64,000 nt of DNA from CAYMCQ01 sp964389025 (GTDB taxonomy: Bacteria > Verrucomicrobiota > Verrucomicrobiia > Limisphaerales > CAYMCQ01): the NCBI GenBank assembly GCA_964389025.1, contig CAYMCQ010000013.1, forward strand, positions 1 through 64,000, in the 5' to 3' direction. The notes beneath the pieces were generated by a model. The model was not told the DNA's origin. It did no database searches and saw only the letters and a program-made list of their open reading frames with translations. This document shows, piece after piece, positions 1-7,823 of this stretch (its first letter is position 1; every line of letters begins with the position of its first letter). The translations under genes and the position numbers were made by a program.

Positions 1-136
1 TCATGCCTCTGACCTTATCAGACTATGTGCCAATGTCAATATGAATTGCTATATCAAAGGTTTTGAAAAATGCAATCAGCTAAAATTGGCGAACGCTAAT
101 CGCGGATTGGCAGCAGCCGTTTCAAAGCCGAGAACG

Positions 137-232
137 TCACGCAAACAATTCCATAATCGGTTTCCCCAATCCATCCCGCGTCACGTAGAACGGACGCTTC
201 TCCGTTTCGTAAGCCAGTCTCGGCGAGATGCC
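137..232 (-). pseudogene. Displaced 3' end of a DUF1501 gene
   Basis: These 32 codons match the last codons of the intact DUF1501 gene (958-1053) almost base for base. In frame they read through the same YETEKRPFYVTRDG segment and end in ELFA plus TGA, where the intact gene ends ELFG plus TAA. The few differences are mainly at third codon positions, with one Glu/Leu change and the last residue changed. Homology stops sharply at 232/233, where the toxin/antitoxin cassette begins. It is read as a displaced gene end, not a functional gene. Positions 1-136 show no supportable gene; a plus-strand reading frame crossing 41-262 only reads this remnant backwards. Confidence 0.8.
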
Positions 233-282
233 GAAGTCGTTAGAGGCTTGATAGCATATTAAGCAATGCTATTTTGCCCGGC

Positions 283-723
283 GTGTCCAAAAGCAACAAT
301 CCGCTTCGCGCCGTGATGGACACGAATGTCCTTGTCGCAGCGTTGCGCTCACGGCGGGGCGCGTCGTTCGAATTGTTGCAACTTCTTCGCGCCGGGAAAT
401 GGAAACTGGTTTTAGGCAACACAGTGCTGGCCGAGTATGAAGAAATTTTGAAACGAGAAGCTCCAGCACTCGGCTTGACTCTCGAAGAAGCGGATAAATT
501 TCTCGATGCCCTGTGCCTTTTGGTGGAAGAACAGCAGCTTTCTGGAAATTGGACACCAAGGTTGGGTGATCCTGATGACGAAGTTTTCTTGCAGCTCGCT
601 TCCGAGTCGAAGTCAGACTATCTTCTGACTCATAATCGGCGGCATTTCGCGCCTGCCGCCGAACTTGGAATCAAGGTCATTGCGCCAAAAGACTTTTTGA
701 GCATACTTAGAACAGTCAAATGA
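283..723 (+). CDS. PIN-domain toxin (ribonuclease-type), toxin/antitoxin pair
   Basis: PIN-domain proteins of this type are Mg-dependent ribonucleases that act as the toxin of a toxin/antitoxin pair. The sequence shows the N-terminal MDTNVLVAAL strand with the first catalytic Asp, a central YEEIL with an acidic residue, the DPDDEVF acidic cluster and the C-terminal LLTHNRRHF motif. About 146 residues is normal for the 'PIN family putative toxin component' group. The start is uncertain: GTG at 283 is chosen because the family has a few residues before the first strand; TTG at 274 and ATG at 316 are also in frame. It overlaps its partner by 4 bp (ATGA), with the toxin first. The pair lies between the remnant and intact ends of a DUF1501 gene. 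Confidence 0.85.
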   Translation: MSKSNNPLRAVMDTNVLVAALRSRRGASFELLQLLRAGKWKLVLGNTVLAEYEEILKREAPALGLTLEEADKFLDALCLLVEEQQLSGNWTPRLGDPDDEVFLQLASESKSDYLLTHNRRHFAPAAELGIKVIAPKDFLSILRTVK

Positions 724-956
724 CAACCATCGAAGCCAAAGTGCCGGATTATCTGGCGAAACTCGCCGGGGAAGCGGCGAAGAAAGAGAATACCACGATT
801 GATCAAATCGTGGCACTGGCGTTGTCCGCACAGGTGGGCGCGTGGCAGGTGCGCGAAAGCATCTCATCGCGGGCAAAACGGGCGAAGCTGGAAAATTTTG
901 ACGCAGTCTTGGCAAAAGTTCCCGATGCGCCGCCTGTTCCGGGAGACGAACGCTGA
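720..956 (+). CDS. Antitoxin partner of the PIN toxin
   Basis: This 78-residue protein is translationally coupled to the PIN toxin by an ATGA overlap. It starts TTIEAKVPDYL, followed by a helix and TTIDQIVALAL. That pattern suggests a small strand-helix-helix (RHH-like) DNA-binding N-terminus, with a charged C-terminal tail (RAKRAKLENFDAVLAKVPD) that would wrap the toxin. Such antitoxins neutralise the toxin and repress the operon. Its stop is 1 bp from the stop of the convergent DUF1501 gene, so the cassette is packed tightly against the host gene. Function is inferred from size, position and fold pattern. Confidence 0.75.
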   Translation: MTTIEAKVPDYLAKLAGEAAKKENTTIDQIVALALSAQVGAWQVRESISSRAKRAKLENFDAVLAKVPDAPPVPGDER

Positions 957-957
957 A

Positions 958-2391
958 TTAGCCAAACAATTCCATAATCGGTTTCCCCTCGCCATCCCGC
1001 GTCACGTAGAACGGACGCTTCTCCGTTTCGTAAGCCAGCCTCGGCGAGATGCCCATCGCGCGGTAAATCGTCGCGTGCAGGTCTTCGATGATGACGCGGT
1101 CTTTGATGGTTTTGCACGGGCGCTCGTCGGCGGTGACGCCGTGGAGATTTCCCTTTTTGATTCCGCCGCCGAACATCAGCACGGAACCGGCGTCGGTGAA
1201 GTGACGGTGCATGCCATAAAATTTTTCGTCGTCAATGATGTCAGGCTGCGTGACCTGGCCTTTGACCGGTTTGTCCGGCTTGCCTTCGACGAGCGCGTCG
1301 CGGCTGAATTCGCTCGCGAGCACGATGAGCGTGCGGTCGAGCAGGCCGCGTTTTTCCAGATCGAGAACGAGTTGCGCGATGGGCGCGTCAATCATCTTCT
1401 TCAAATCCGCCATGCGCGTGTGGCCGTTTTCGTGCGTGTCCCAGTATTGAAACGGAATGTATTCGGTGGTGACTTCGATGAAGCGCGCACCCGCTTCGGT
1501 GAGCCGCCGCGCAAGCAGACAGCCGAGACCGAACCGGCCGGTGTTGTATTTCGCGTAACTCTCCTTTGGCTCTAGCGACAGGTCGAAAGCCTTTGCCGCA
1601 TCAGAACTCAAGAGCCGGTGCGCGTTGTCAAGCGAGCGCAGCAAAGATTCCTTTTGATAATCGCTGCCGAGCTGGCCGGTCGGAGTTTTCTCCAAAAGTT
1701 TTTTGTAAAACTTGTCGCGGTTCTCAAAGCGCGAGGGACTCATGCCTTCGGGCGGGCGCACGGCTTTGACGGCTTCCTCGGGATTCGCGACGACGAACGG
1801 CCCGTGTTCACTGCCAAGAAATCCGGCGGTGTGAAAAGCCTTCAACTCCTCGCCTTCACCAAGATCGAACCGCTGGCCGATGTCAATGAACGCGGGCACC
1901 GCCGGATTTTTCGGGCCAAGCGTCTTCGCGATGACTGCGCCGATGTGCGGCGCGGCGACGGTCTGCGGCGGCGCGTAGCCGGTGTGCCATTGGTATTGAT
2001 GGCGCGAGTGCAAAATGAAACCGAGGTCGCCCGCCGTGTAGCTGCGGATCAACGAGCCGCGATCCATGACGCTTGCGATTTTTTCCAGGCCAGCGGTGAA
2101 TTTGATGTGGTCAACAGCGGTGTCAATCTGAGGAAACGTGGAGAGAACTTTTTGGACGGACATCCCCTTTTCGTAGGGCGCGTAAGCCTTCGGATCGAAT
2201 GTTTCCGTGGACGCCATGCCGCCGCCCATCCAGAGAATGATGACGGTGTCGGCGGTCGGCGTGATTTTTTCCCCGGCGGTTTCGGCGGCAAAAATTTTTG
2301 TTGGATAACCGGCGGCCAGCGCGCCGAGCGTCGCCGCGCTTGCGGTTTTCAAAAACTCGCGGCGATTAAATTGGGAAATGGCACTTGTCAT
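958..2391 (-). CDS. DUF1501 family Tat-exported protein
   Basis: DUF1501 proteins are a very abundant exported family of Planctomycetes and Verrucomicrobia related to alkaline-phosphatase/sulfatase folds; their substrate is unknown. The chosen ATG gives SQFNRREFLKTASAAT, a twin-arginine signal matching (S/T)RRxFLK, followed by a hydrophobic stretch; the longer frame upstream is not credible. Diagnostic stretches are VIILWMGGGMASTETFDPK near the N-terminus, RFIEVTTEYIPFQYWDTHENGH in the middle, and TLIVLASEFSRD plus HRHFTDAGSVLMFGGGIKKG later. Length is about 477 residues. Members often pair with DUF1549/DUF1553 cytochromes; none is visible here. Its 3' end is duplicated at 137-232 across the PIN cassette. 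Confidence 0.92.
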   Translation of the reverse strand: MTSAISQFNRREFLKTASAATLGALAAGYPTKIFAAETAGEKITPTADTVIILWMGGGMASTETFDPKAYAPYEKGMSVQKVLSTFPQIDTAVDHIKFTAGLEKIASVMDRGSLIRSYTAGDLGFILHSRHQYQWHTGYAPPQTVAAPHIGAVIAKTLGPKNPAVPAFIDIGQRFDLGEGEELKAFHTAGFLGSEHGPFVVANPEEAVKAVRPPEGMSPSRFENRDKFYKKLLEKTPTGQLGSDYQKESLLRSLDNAHRLLSSDAAKAFDLSLEPKESYAKYNTGRFGLGCLLARRLTEAGARFIEVTTEYIPFQYWDTHENGHTRMADLKKMIDAPIAQLVLDLEKRGLLDRTLIVLASEFSRDALVEGKPDKPVKGQVTQPDIIDDEKFYGMHRHFTDAGSVLMFGGGIKKGNLHGVTADERPCKTIKDRVIIEDLHATIYRAMGISPRLAYETEKRPFYVTRDGEGKPIMELFG

Positions 2392-2522
2392 GTTCTGTTG
2401 CGCGTTCGGGCGAAACGTCATTCGTGCAGGTTTGGGACATACTCCTTGATAATTAGCAGAGTTCCGGCCTTGTGTCCATAGCGACGCGAATGGCGCATTT
2501 GTCACTCTGAGCCGCGCGATTT

Positions 2523-2577
2523 AGGAAGGCAGGAAGGCAGGAAAAGAAAAAACCTGAGTTCCTGATTTCCAAATTGA
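2523..2577. repeat. GGAA/TTCC intergenic hairpin repeat
   Basis: Tandem AGGAAGGC units face an inverted arm reading CCTGAGTTCCTGATTTCC, forming an imperfect hairpin just downstream of the HEAT-NodB gene. The right arm closely matches the 26-bp inverted repeat flanking the GxxExxY gene at 24879 and 25313, so it belongs to the same repeat family. It may act as a transcript 3' end. Confidence 0.6.
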
Positions 2578-2581
2578 ACGT

Positions 2582-4204
2582 TTATCGTCTTCGGAATGGC
2601 GCATTTGAATTTGGATTTGGAAACTGTCTTTGAAATGAGCCTGCCTCGCCTTTCGGCTCCAGCAACTCATCCACGCGCACGAATTGATAGCCTTTGGCCG
2701 TGAGATAATCGAGGAGTTCGCGGAAACGATTGTGAAATTTGTCCGCGCGGTTCGGGCCGACGCCGATATGCAGCAGCAAAATAAATCCGTTCAACCCGTT
2801 CGGGTCTTCCTGCTCGTGCTTGACGATGCTGTCGAAAATCGCCTGGGACGAGACGAAATTCTTGTCCGCCTCGCCCGTGTAATCCGCGTTCGAGCGCGTG
2901 CCGGGAGTGTAGTTGATGAGCGTGCGGCCCGACGTCCGAGACCAATCGGCAATTTCGCGATTGTAATGCTCAAAGGCTGGAAGAAAAAACTCTCTTCGTG
3001 GAAAATAATTTGTCCTGAAGTTTTCAATTTTTCGAACATTGTTTCCCAAATCCGCGATAAATTCACGACGGGTTGGCAAAGTTGGATTTGGCTTTTCCCA
3101 AGAGCAGTAGAGCAGATGCTTGTCCGAATGAGGGCCAAGATAATGCCCGTCTTTCACGATTTGCTTCACAACTTTTTCCCAATTTGTGTTTTCCAAAAAT
3201 GTTCCGGTCAAAAAGAAGGAGGCGTGTCCGTCGTGATTGCTCAACTCGCGCAAAATCGTTTCTCCGCCTTCTGCGAATTCGTGCCCGGTAAAAACCAGCG
3301 CAATTTTCTTTTCGCCTTTTGGCCCGCGAATGATTCCGCCATCGCGGATCTCACATTGGATTCTAATTATCACCCGGGGAAGTGACATCCGTCCACGCGG
3401 ATTTGAATCTGTATCTTCATCAAGCTGCTGAATCGTCGGCAACGCTGCAATCGCCCCGGTTCCGAATGAAGCCAGCGCCGCAGCCGCGCTATTCCGGACT
3501 CGCTGCTCAGGGTCGTTCAACGTGTTCGTCAAAGCGGGCACGACAATATCCGGTTCAAGGGCGATTTGTCCGAGAGATCTTGCGGCAGCCGCGCGAACTG
3601 AAAGAGCGCTGTCATTCAGCCCGCGCAAAAGTGCAGGCACAGATTTTGCCCCTTTGCCGGCCTGAGATCCCAGCAAGTAAGCCGCACTGCTCCGAACAGT
3701 GGAACTTTGATTGGTCAAAGCTTGTGTTATCACGGCCATCGCCGATTCACTGCCTATGCGGCCAAGAATCAACAATGCCTCCGCTGAATGGCTCTCATTG
3801 GTGTTCGCGAGCCATGTCGCAAGCGTCGGCACGACAGGCTCGGCCAACGAACCAAGAATGGAAAAACCTGCTGAAGCCATGTTGTGGCGATCAGCAACAC
3901 TCGTCGTGTTTAATTTCCAACCGAAAGCCTCAGAAATCCACCCGTCAAATCTCAGTTTCCATTCCGAATCTTGCGCTTGAACCATCTCCAATAAAAATGG
4001 AATCGCGTTTGTGCCGATACTTTCAACTGCTTTGACCTGCTCGGTAACATCACCGTCAATCCCGGGATTTTGGAGCTCCCTCAACCAAGTCGTTAGATTC
4101 TTTCCCTGATAACGCGGCTCACGCGTGTGTGCGAACCAAAACGCAAGCGCGGCAACAACGATTGCCACCAAAACAAAAATCCAGATGCGTTGGCGCGTGG
4201 TCAC
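2582..4204 (-). CDS. Membrane-anchored HEAT-repeat / polysaccharide deacetylase fusion
   Basis: From the chosen GTG start, a transmembrane helix (WIFVLVAIVVAALAFWF) follows within the first ten residues. Next come several HEAT-like repeats of the SVPALLRGLNDSALSVRAAAARSLG type, about residues 60-260. The C-terminal half is a NodB-type polysaccharide deacetylase variant in which the usual TFDDG motif is replaced by LVFTGHEF, followed by GHYLGPHSDKHLLYCSW, NYTPGTRSNADY and FILLLHIG. Bacteroidetes-type deacetylases with this TGHE/HSDKHL signature are known to me as stand-alone proteins. It is probably anchored and faces the periplasm, acting on glycan N-acetyl groups with the HEAT region as a scaffold. 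An upstream ATG at 4270 lies inside a hairpin repeat and is less likely. Confidence 0.8.
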   Translation of the reverse strand: MTTRQRIWIFVLVAIVVAALAFWFAHTREPRYQGKNLTTWLRELQNPGIDGDVTEQVKAVESIGTNAIPFLLEMVQAQDSEWKLRFDGWISEAFGWKLNTTSVADRHNMASAGFSILGSLAEPVVPTLATWLANTNESHSAEALLILGRIGSESAMAVITQALTNQSSTVRSSAAYLLGSQAGKGAKSVPALLRGLNDSALSVRAAAARSLGQIALEPDIVVPALTNTLNDPEQRVRNSAAAALASFGTGAIAALPTIQQLDEDTDSNPRGRMSLPRVIIRIQCEIRDGGIIRGPKGEKKIALVFTGHEFAEGGETILRELSNHDGHASFFLTGTFLENTNWEKVVKQIVKDGHYLGPHSDKHLLYCSWEKPNPTLPTRREFIADLGNNVRKIENFRTNYFPRREFFLPAFEHYNREIADWSRTSGRTLINYTPGTRSNADYTGEADKNFVSSQAIFDSIVKHEQEDPNGLNGFILLLHIGVGPNRADKFHNRFRELLDYLTAKGYQFVRVDELLEPKGEAGSFQRQFPNPNSNAPFRRR

Positions 4205-4255
4205 AGTGAATTTATTTTCGCGCAATTGTGCGGCGAGGCGAGGAGAAAAGCTCCA

Positions 4256-4381
4256 AATCCCAACATCCAAGCTCCAGAGAACCTTCGATTTTCAAATTCC
4301 AAAGCCGTGCCGAACATGCCCGTCTATTGAGGTTTGGGGCTTGGTGTTTCTCTGGAGCTTGGGTGTTGGAGCTTGGAATTT
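4256..4381. repeat. CCA/TGG-rich long hairpin repeat (copy 1)
   Basis: The left arm has CCAACATCCAAGCTCCAGAGAA and the right arm the complementary TTCTCTGGAGCTTGGGTGTTGG, around a loop of about 60 bases. The same design, with the same CCAGAGAA core, recurs at 16799-16937; a related element without the exact core is at 34700-34830. It lies upstream of the HEAT-NodB gene and upstream of the ilvB leader. Confidence 0.75.
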
Positions 4382-4427
4382 ATTTCCGCGCTTGACCTTT
4401 TGCAGAAGCCCATTACCTTCATCGCCA

Positions 4428-4502
4428 ATGAATTTAGCAGCGCTGCAAGTTGTTGTCGTCGTCGCCGTAGCAGGCGATGCCGCTGGGACTTGTCGCGCTT
4501 AA
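4428..4502 (+). CDS. ilvB leader peptide (24 residues, Val-rich)
   Basis: This short frame starts ATG and encodes MNLAALQVVVVVAVAG, then DAAGTCRA and TAA. It has six valines (five consecutive) plus leucine and alanines, typical of leader peptides that sense branched-chain aminoacyl-tRNA. It ends 18 bp before a perfect terminator hairpin, which in turn lies 90 bp before the acetolactate synthase start. The layout matches transcription attenuation as in enteric ilvB and ilvGMEDA: low charged Val-tRNA would stall the ribosome on the Val run and favour read-through. A CTTGTCG/CGACAAG pairing (4489-4495 with 4512-4518) overlapping the stop could be the competing or pause hairpin. A TTGACC at 4392 is a possible -35 box. 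Confidence 0.75.
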   Translation: MNLAALQVVVVVAVAGDAAGTCRA

Positions 4503-4520
4503 CGAAAATTTCGACAAGAA

Positions 4521-4547
4521 CCCACGGCCAAAAACCGTGGGTTTTTT
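4521..4547 (+). terminator. Attenuator terminator upstream of ilvB
   Basis: A perfect 7-bp stem CCCACGG/CCGTGGG with a short A-rich loop is followed at once by six T residues. It is a canonical intrinsic terminator placed between the leader peptide and ilvB, where only attenuation makes sense of it. Confidence 0.85.
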
Positions 4548-4637
4548 CATTTTAACATGGGGCGCGAGCCGATAGGCTAGAGGCGATAGGAAATTCGCCC
4601 ATTGCCCATAGCCAATCGCCCATAGCCTGAAATATTT

Positions 4638-6521
4638 ATGAGCAAAACAACGGAATCGCCCAAAACGAAAACGTCCGCGCCCAAGCAACGCGCCGAACTC
4701 GGCCCGGCCATGATGGGCAGCGACATCCTCGTCGCCGCGCTGGAACGCGAAGGAGTGGACACGATATTCGCCTATCCCGGCGGCGCGAGCATGGAAATTC
4801 ATCAGGCGCTCACGAAGTCGTCTAAGATCCGCACGGTGCTTCCGCGACACGAGCAGGGCGGCGCGTTCGCGGCGGAAGGTTACGCGCGCGCGACGGGCAA
4901 AGCCGGCGTCTGCATGGCCACGAGCGGGCCGGGCGCGACGAATCTTTTGACGGGCATCGCAGATGCGTTTATGGACTCCGTGCCGCTGGTCGCAATCACC
5001 GGCCAGGTGCCGCAGGCGATGATTGGCCGGGGCGCGTTTCAGGAGACGGACATTTTTGGCATGACACTGCCGGTCGTGAAGCACAGTTGGCTTATCACGG
5101 ACATCAACGACATTCCGCGCATCGTGAAGGAAGCGTTTCACGTCGCGCAATCTGGCCGCCCGGGTCCGGTGCTCATTGACTTGCCGAAAAATATTCAGCA
5201 GCAACGCGCGCAGCCGGTTTTCCCGAAAGAGATTCAACTGCGCGGTTATGACCCGGACAAACGCGCGAGTGATCTGGAGTTGAACGAAATCATCGGGCTG
5301 ATCGAAAAGTCCGAGCGCCCGGTGCTCTACTGCGGCGGCGGCATCATCACGAGCAACGCGAGCGATGCGCTTCGCGAATTTGTCGGGCACACGCAGATTC
5401 CCGTGACCACGACCATCATGGGCGTCGGCGCGTTTCCTGAAACGCACGAGCGTTCGTTGCGCTGGCTTGGGATGCACGGCACGCCTTACGCGAACTGGGC
5501 GGTGAGCGGCGAATTCAAAAAGGAAAAACACGCCGATGGTTCTGAGACCGTGACGCAAATCGCGCCGGGCGCAGATTTGCTGCTTGCGTTCGGCGTGCGT
5601 TTCGACGACCGCGTGACGGGCAAGGTGACGGAGTTCTGCAAGCGCGGGACGATTGTCCACATTGACATTGACCCGTCTGAGATCAACAAAAACAAACCGG
5701 CAAACCTGCCGATCATCAGCGACATCAAGTTCGCGCTCGAACGCTTGAACGACATGATCCGCAAGCGCCCGATCAAAAAGAAATTTTCCGCGTGGCACAA
5801 ACAGATCGCCGACTGGAAAAACAAAGCGCCCCTCAAATACCGCATCACCGAGGAAGTCCGCCGCTCGCACTACATGCACGACTTCCTCAAGGACGAAGCG
5901 AGCCAGGTGATTTTGCCGCAGCACGTCATCGAGCTGCTTTATGAGCTCACTGGCGGCGACGCGATCATCACGACCGGCGTCGGCCAGCACCAGATGTGGG
6001 CCGGGCAATGGTATCGCTACAAAAATCCACGCCAGCTTCTGACGAGTGCGGGACTTGGCGCGATGGGCTTCGGCTATCCCGCCGCGCTCGGCGCGAAAGT
6101 GGCGCGGCCCGAGAAGCAGGTCGTTGACATTGACGGCGACGGCTCGTTCCTGATGAACATCCAGGAGCTTGCGACCGCGCACATCGAGAAGATCGCGGCG
6201 AAGGCACTCGTGTTGAACAATCAGCATCTTGGCATGGTCGTGCAATGGGAGGATAATTTTTACGCCGGCAATCGCGGCCACACGTTCCTCGGCGACCCGG
6301 AAAATTTGAAGCAGATTTATCCCGATTACGTCGCGATGGCGAAAAGTTTCAACGTGAAAGCCGAGCGCGTGCTCTACAAAAAGGATTTGCGCGCGGCGAT
6401 GCAACGGATGCTGGACGCGGACGAGGCGTTCGTGCTCGATGTCATCGTGCCATACACGGAACACGTGCTGCCTTTCATCAAGGCGGCGGGAACTGTGGCG
6501 GACATGATTTGGGAGAAGTAA
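4638..6521 (+). CDS. ilvB: Acetolactate synthase, large catalytic subunit
   Basis: This TPP- and FAD-dependent enzyme condenses two pyruvates to acetolactate, or pyruvate and 2-oxobutyrate to acetohydroxybutyrate, as the first common step of valine, leucine and isoleucine synthesis. The protein of about 627 residues has the N-terminal TPP domain (FAYPGGASMEIHQAL, then PRHEQGGAFAAEGYARATG with the catalytic Glu), a central FAD-linked domain, and the C-terminal TPP domain with GDGSF and NNQHLGMVVQWEDNFY. About 35 extra charged residues precede the conserved start. No small regulatory subunit (ilvN/ilvH) or ilvC follows. Expression is probably controlled by the leader peptide and attenuator upstream. 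Confidence 0.96.
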   Translation: MSKTTESPKTKTSAPKQRAELGPAMMGSDILVAALEREGVDTIFAYPGGASMEIHQALTKSSKIRTVLPRHEQGGAFAAEGYARATGKAGVCMATSGPGATNLLTGIADAFMDSVPLVAITGQVPQAMIGRGAFQETDIFGMTLPVVKHSWLITDINDIPRIVKEAFHVAQSGRPGPVLIDLPKNIQQQRAQPVFPKEIQLRGYDPDKRASDLELNEIIGLIEKSERPVLYCGGGIITSNASDALREFVGHTQIPVTTTIMGVGAFPETHERSLRWLGMHGTPYANWAVSGEFKKEKHADGSETVTQIAPGADLLLAFGVRFDDRVTGKVTEFCKRGTIVHIDIDPSEINKNKPANLPIISDIKFALERLNDMIRKRPIKKKFSAWHKQIADWKNKAPLKYRITEEVRRSHYMHDFLKDEASQVILPQHVIELLYELTGGDAIITTGVGQHQMWAGQWYRYKNPRQLLTSAGLGAMGFGYPAALGAKVARPEKQVVDIDGDGSFLMNIQELATAHIEKIAAKALVLNNQHLGMVVQWEDNFYAGNRGHTFLGDPENLKQIYPDYVAMAKSFNVKAERVLYKKDLRAAMQRMLDADEAFVLDVIVPYTEHVLPFIKAAGTVADMIWEK

Positions 6522-6523
6522 GT

Positions 6524-6574
6524 GGTGGGGACGACCTGCTGGTCGTCCGAGGCCGCGCAGCAGCGCGGCACCAC
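6524..6574. repeat. Three-way-junction palindromic repeat (copy 1, intergenic)
   Basis: An outer GGTGG/CCACC pair encloses two inner hairpins, GGACGACC/GGTCGTCC and GCCGCGC/GCGCGGC, which together would fold as a small cloverleaf. The same architecture, with close sequence match, occurs inside two protein-coding genes at 19087-19140 and 58288-58341. Here it directly follows the ilvB stop. Confidence 0.8.
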
Positions 6575-6577
6575 CGG

Positions 6578-6613
6578 AAAAAACCGGACGCAAACGCTTG
6601 TCGTCCGGTTTTT
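6578..6613. terminator. Intrinsic terminator after ilvB
   Basis: The 12-bp arms AAAAACCGGACG and CGTCCGGTTTTT flank an 11-base loop and end in a T run. Being A-rich on the left and T-rich on the right, it could work in both directions, but its position fits ilvB transcript termination. Confidence 0.8.
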
Positions 6614-6635
6614 CTTTGCTAGGCTCGCCGCACAC

Positions 6636-7685
6636 ATGCGAACTATTTTGTTGTTGTTGTGCGGTGTTGCGATGATCGTGCGGGGTTTTTCGGCGGAAAA
6701 AAATTTCAACCTCGGCGAATCCCTCGACAAAATTCCGGCGGGCTTTCGCTCCGCTGTCACGGGTCAGGGCAAGACCGGCGATTGGAAAGTCATTCTCGAC
6801 GACGCGCCATCGGCATTTCAAGCGCTCACGCCGCAAGCGACGGCCAGCGTTGCCAAAAAGCCCGTGCTCGCGCAACTTTCCGAAGACATGACGGATGAGC
6901 ATTTCCCGGTTCTGATCTATGACGGCGAAGTTTTCGGCGATTTCACGTTCACGACGAAGTTCAAGACGGTCAAGGGCGCTATGGAGCAGATGGCCGGCGT
7001 GGCGTTCCGCATCCAGGACGAGACGAATTACTACGTCGTTCGCGCGAGTTCACTTGGCAACACGTTCCGATTTTACAAAGTCGTCAACGGCGAACGTGGG
7101 ATAATCGTCGGACCGGAAATTAAGATCGAAAAGAACGTCTGGCACGAGATCACGGTTGAGTGCAAGGGAAACCAAATTCACTGCCTGCTCAACGGCAAGG
7201 AAGTGATTCCAGCGATCACTGACAACACATTCACCAGCGGCAAAATCGGGTTTTGGACAAAATCCGATTCCGTCAGTTATTTTGCCGATCCCAAAATCAC
7301 TTACACGCCGCGCGAACCTTTTTTGCAAAAACTCCTGGACGACGCGAAGAAAAAGAATTCGAAGTTGCTTGGCCTGAAAGTTTTCGCGCCGGGAGAAAAA
7401 TCATGCGCTGTCATCGCGAGCATTCATCCCGAAGAGCGCGGACAGTTGGGCGGCAAAACGGAAGAAGCTGTTCTGACGAAGGGCGAAGTCGGGTTTAATC
7501 GAACGAAAGGCGGGGTGATCGTGACGTGGCCATTGCGCGACCGGAACGGCGACCCGATTGCGGCGCTTCAGGTCGTCATGAAAAGTTTTCCCGGCGAGAC
7601 GGAACAAACCGCCATCCTTCGCGGGCTGCCGATAAAAAAACAAATTGAAGCGGCACTTCAGGACGCCAAAGACCTGACGCGCTGA
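6636..7685 (+). CDS. Secreted LamG/DUF1080-like carbohydrate-associated protein
   Basis: A cleavable signal peptide (MRTILLLLCGVAMIVRGFSA) precedes a concanavalin-like beta-sandwich of the type found in DUF1080 and LamG proteins. Clues are IYDGEVFGDFTFTTKFKTV, FRIQDETNYYVVRASSLGN, HEITVECKGNQIHCLLNGK and the ending GKIGFWTKSDSVSYFADP (about residues 70-235). The last third is charged and of unknown fold. The ATG at 6636 is chosen because upstream codons translate the terminator and repeat. It probably acts in the periplasm or at the cell surface; no catalytic residue can be assigned, so the substrate is unknown. Confidence 0.75.
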   Translation: MRTILLLLCGVAMIVRGFSAEKNFNLGESLDKIPAGFRSAVTGQGKTGDWKVILDDAPSAFQALTPQATASVAKKPVLAQLSEDMTDEHFPVLIYDGEVFGDFTFTTKFKTVKGAMEQMAGVAFRIQDETNYYVVRASSLGNTFRFYKVVNGERGIIVGPEIKIEKNVWHEITVECKGNQIHCLLNGKEVIPAITDNTFTSGKIGFWTKSDSVSYFADPKITYTPREPFLQKLLDDAKKKNSKLLGLKVFAPGEKSCAVIASIHPEERGQLGGKTEEAVLTKGEVGFNRTKGGVIVTWPLRDRNGDPIAALQVVMKSFPGETEQTAILRGLPIKKQIEAALQDAKDLTR

Positions 7686-7823
7686 AGGCAGGCGCCATCC
7701 TCAACGCGCCGCGCACGCGGGTAACGGCCAAAATATTTCGCCAGCCACTTTGCTTTTCTTGCCCCGCCGCACTGAGGACAACGTGGCCTGCCAACATTTT
7801 TAAAAATTATTTGTGCCGTCTCG

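Noticed and set aside
41..262. A plus-strand frame at the left edge
   Set aside because: It reads the DUF1501 end remnant backwards; the intact gene's end shows the same spurious frame.
4434..6902. An 822-codon open frame on the minus strand, antisense to ilvB
   Set aside because: It lies wholly opposite a clear acetolactate synthase, has no recognisable domain and is rich in Arg/His/Ala, as expected for the antisense of GC-rich coding DNA.
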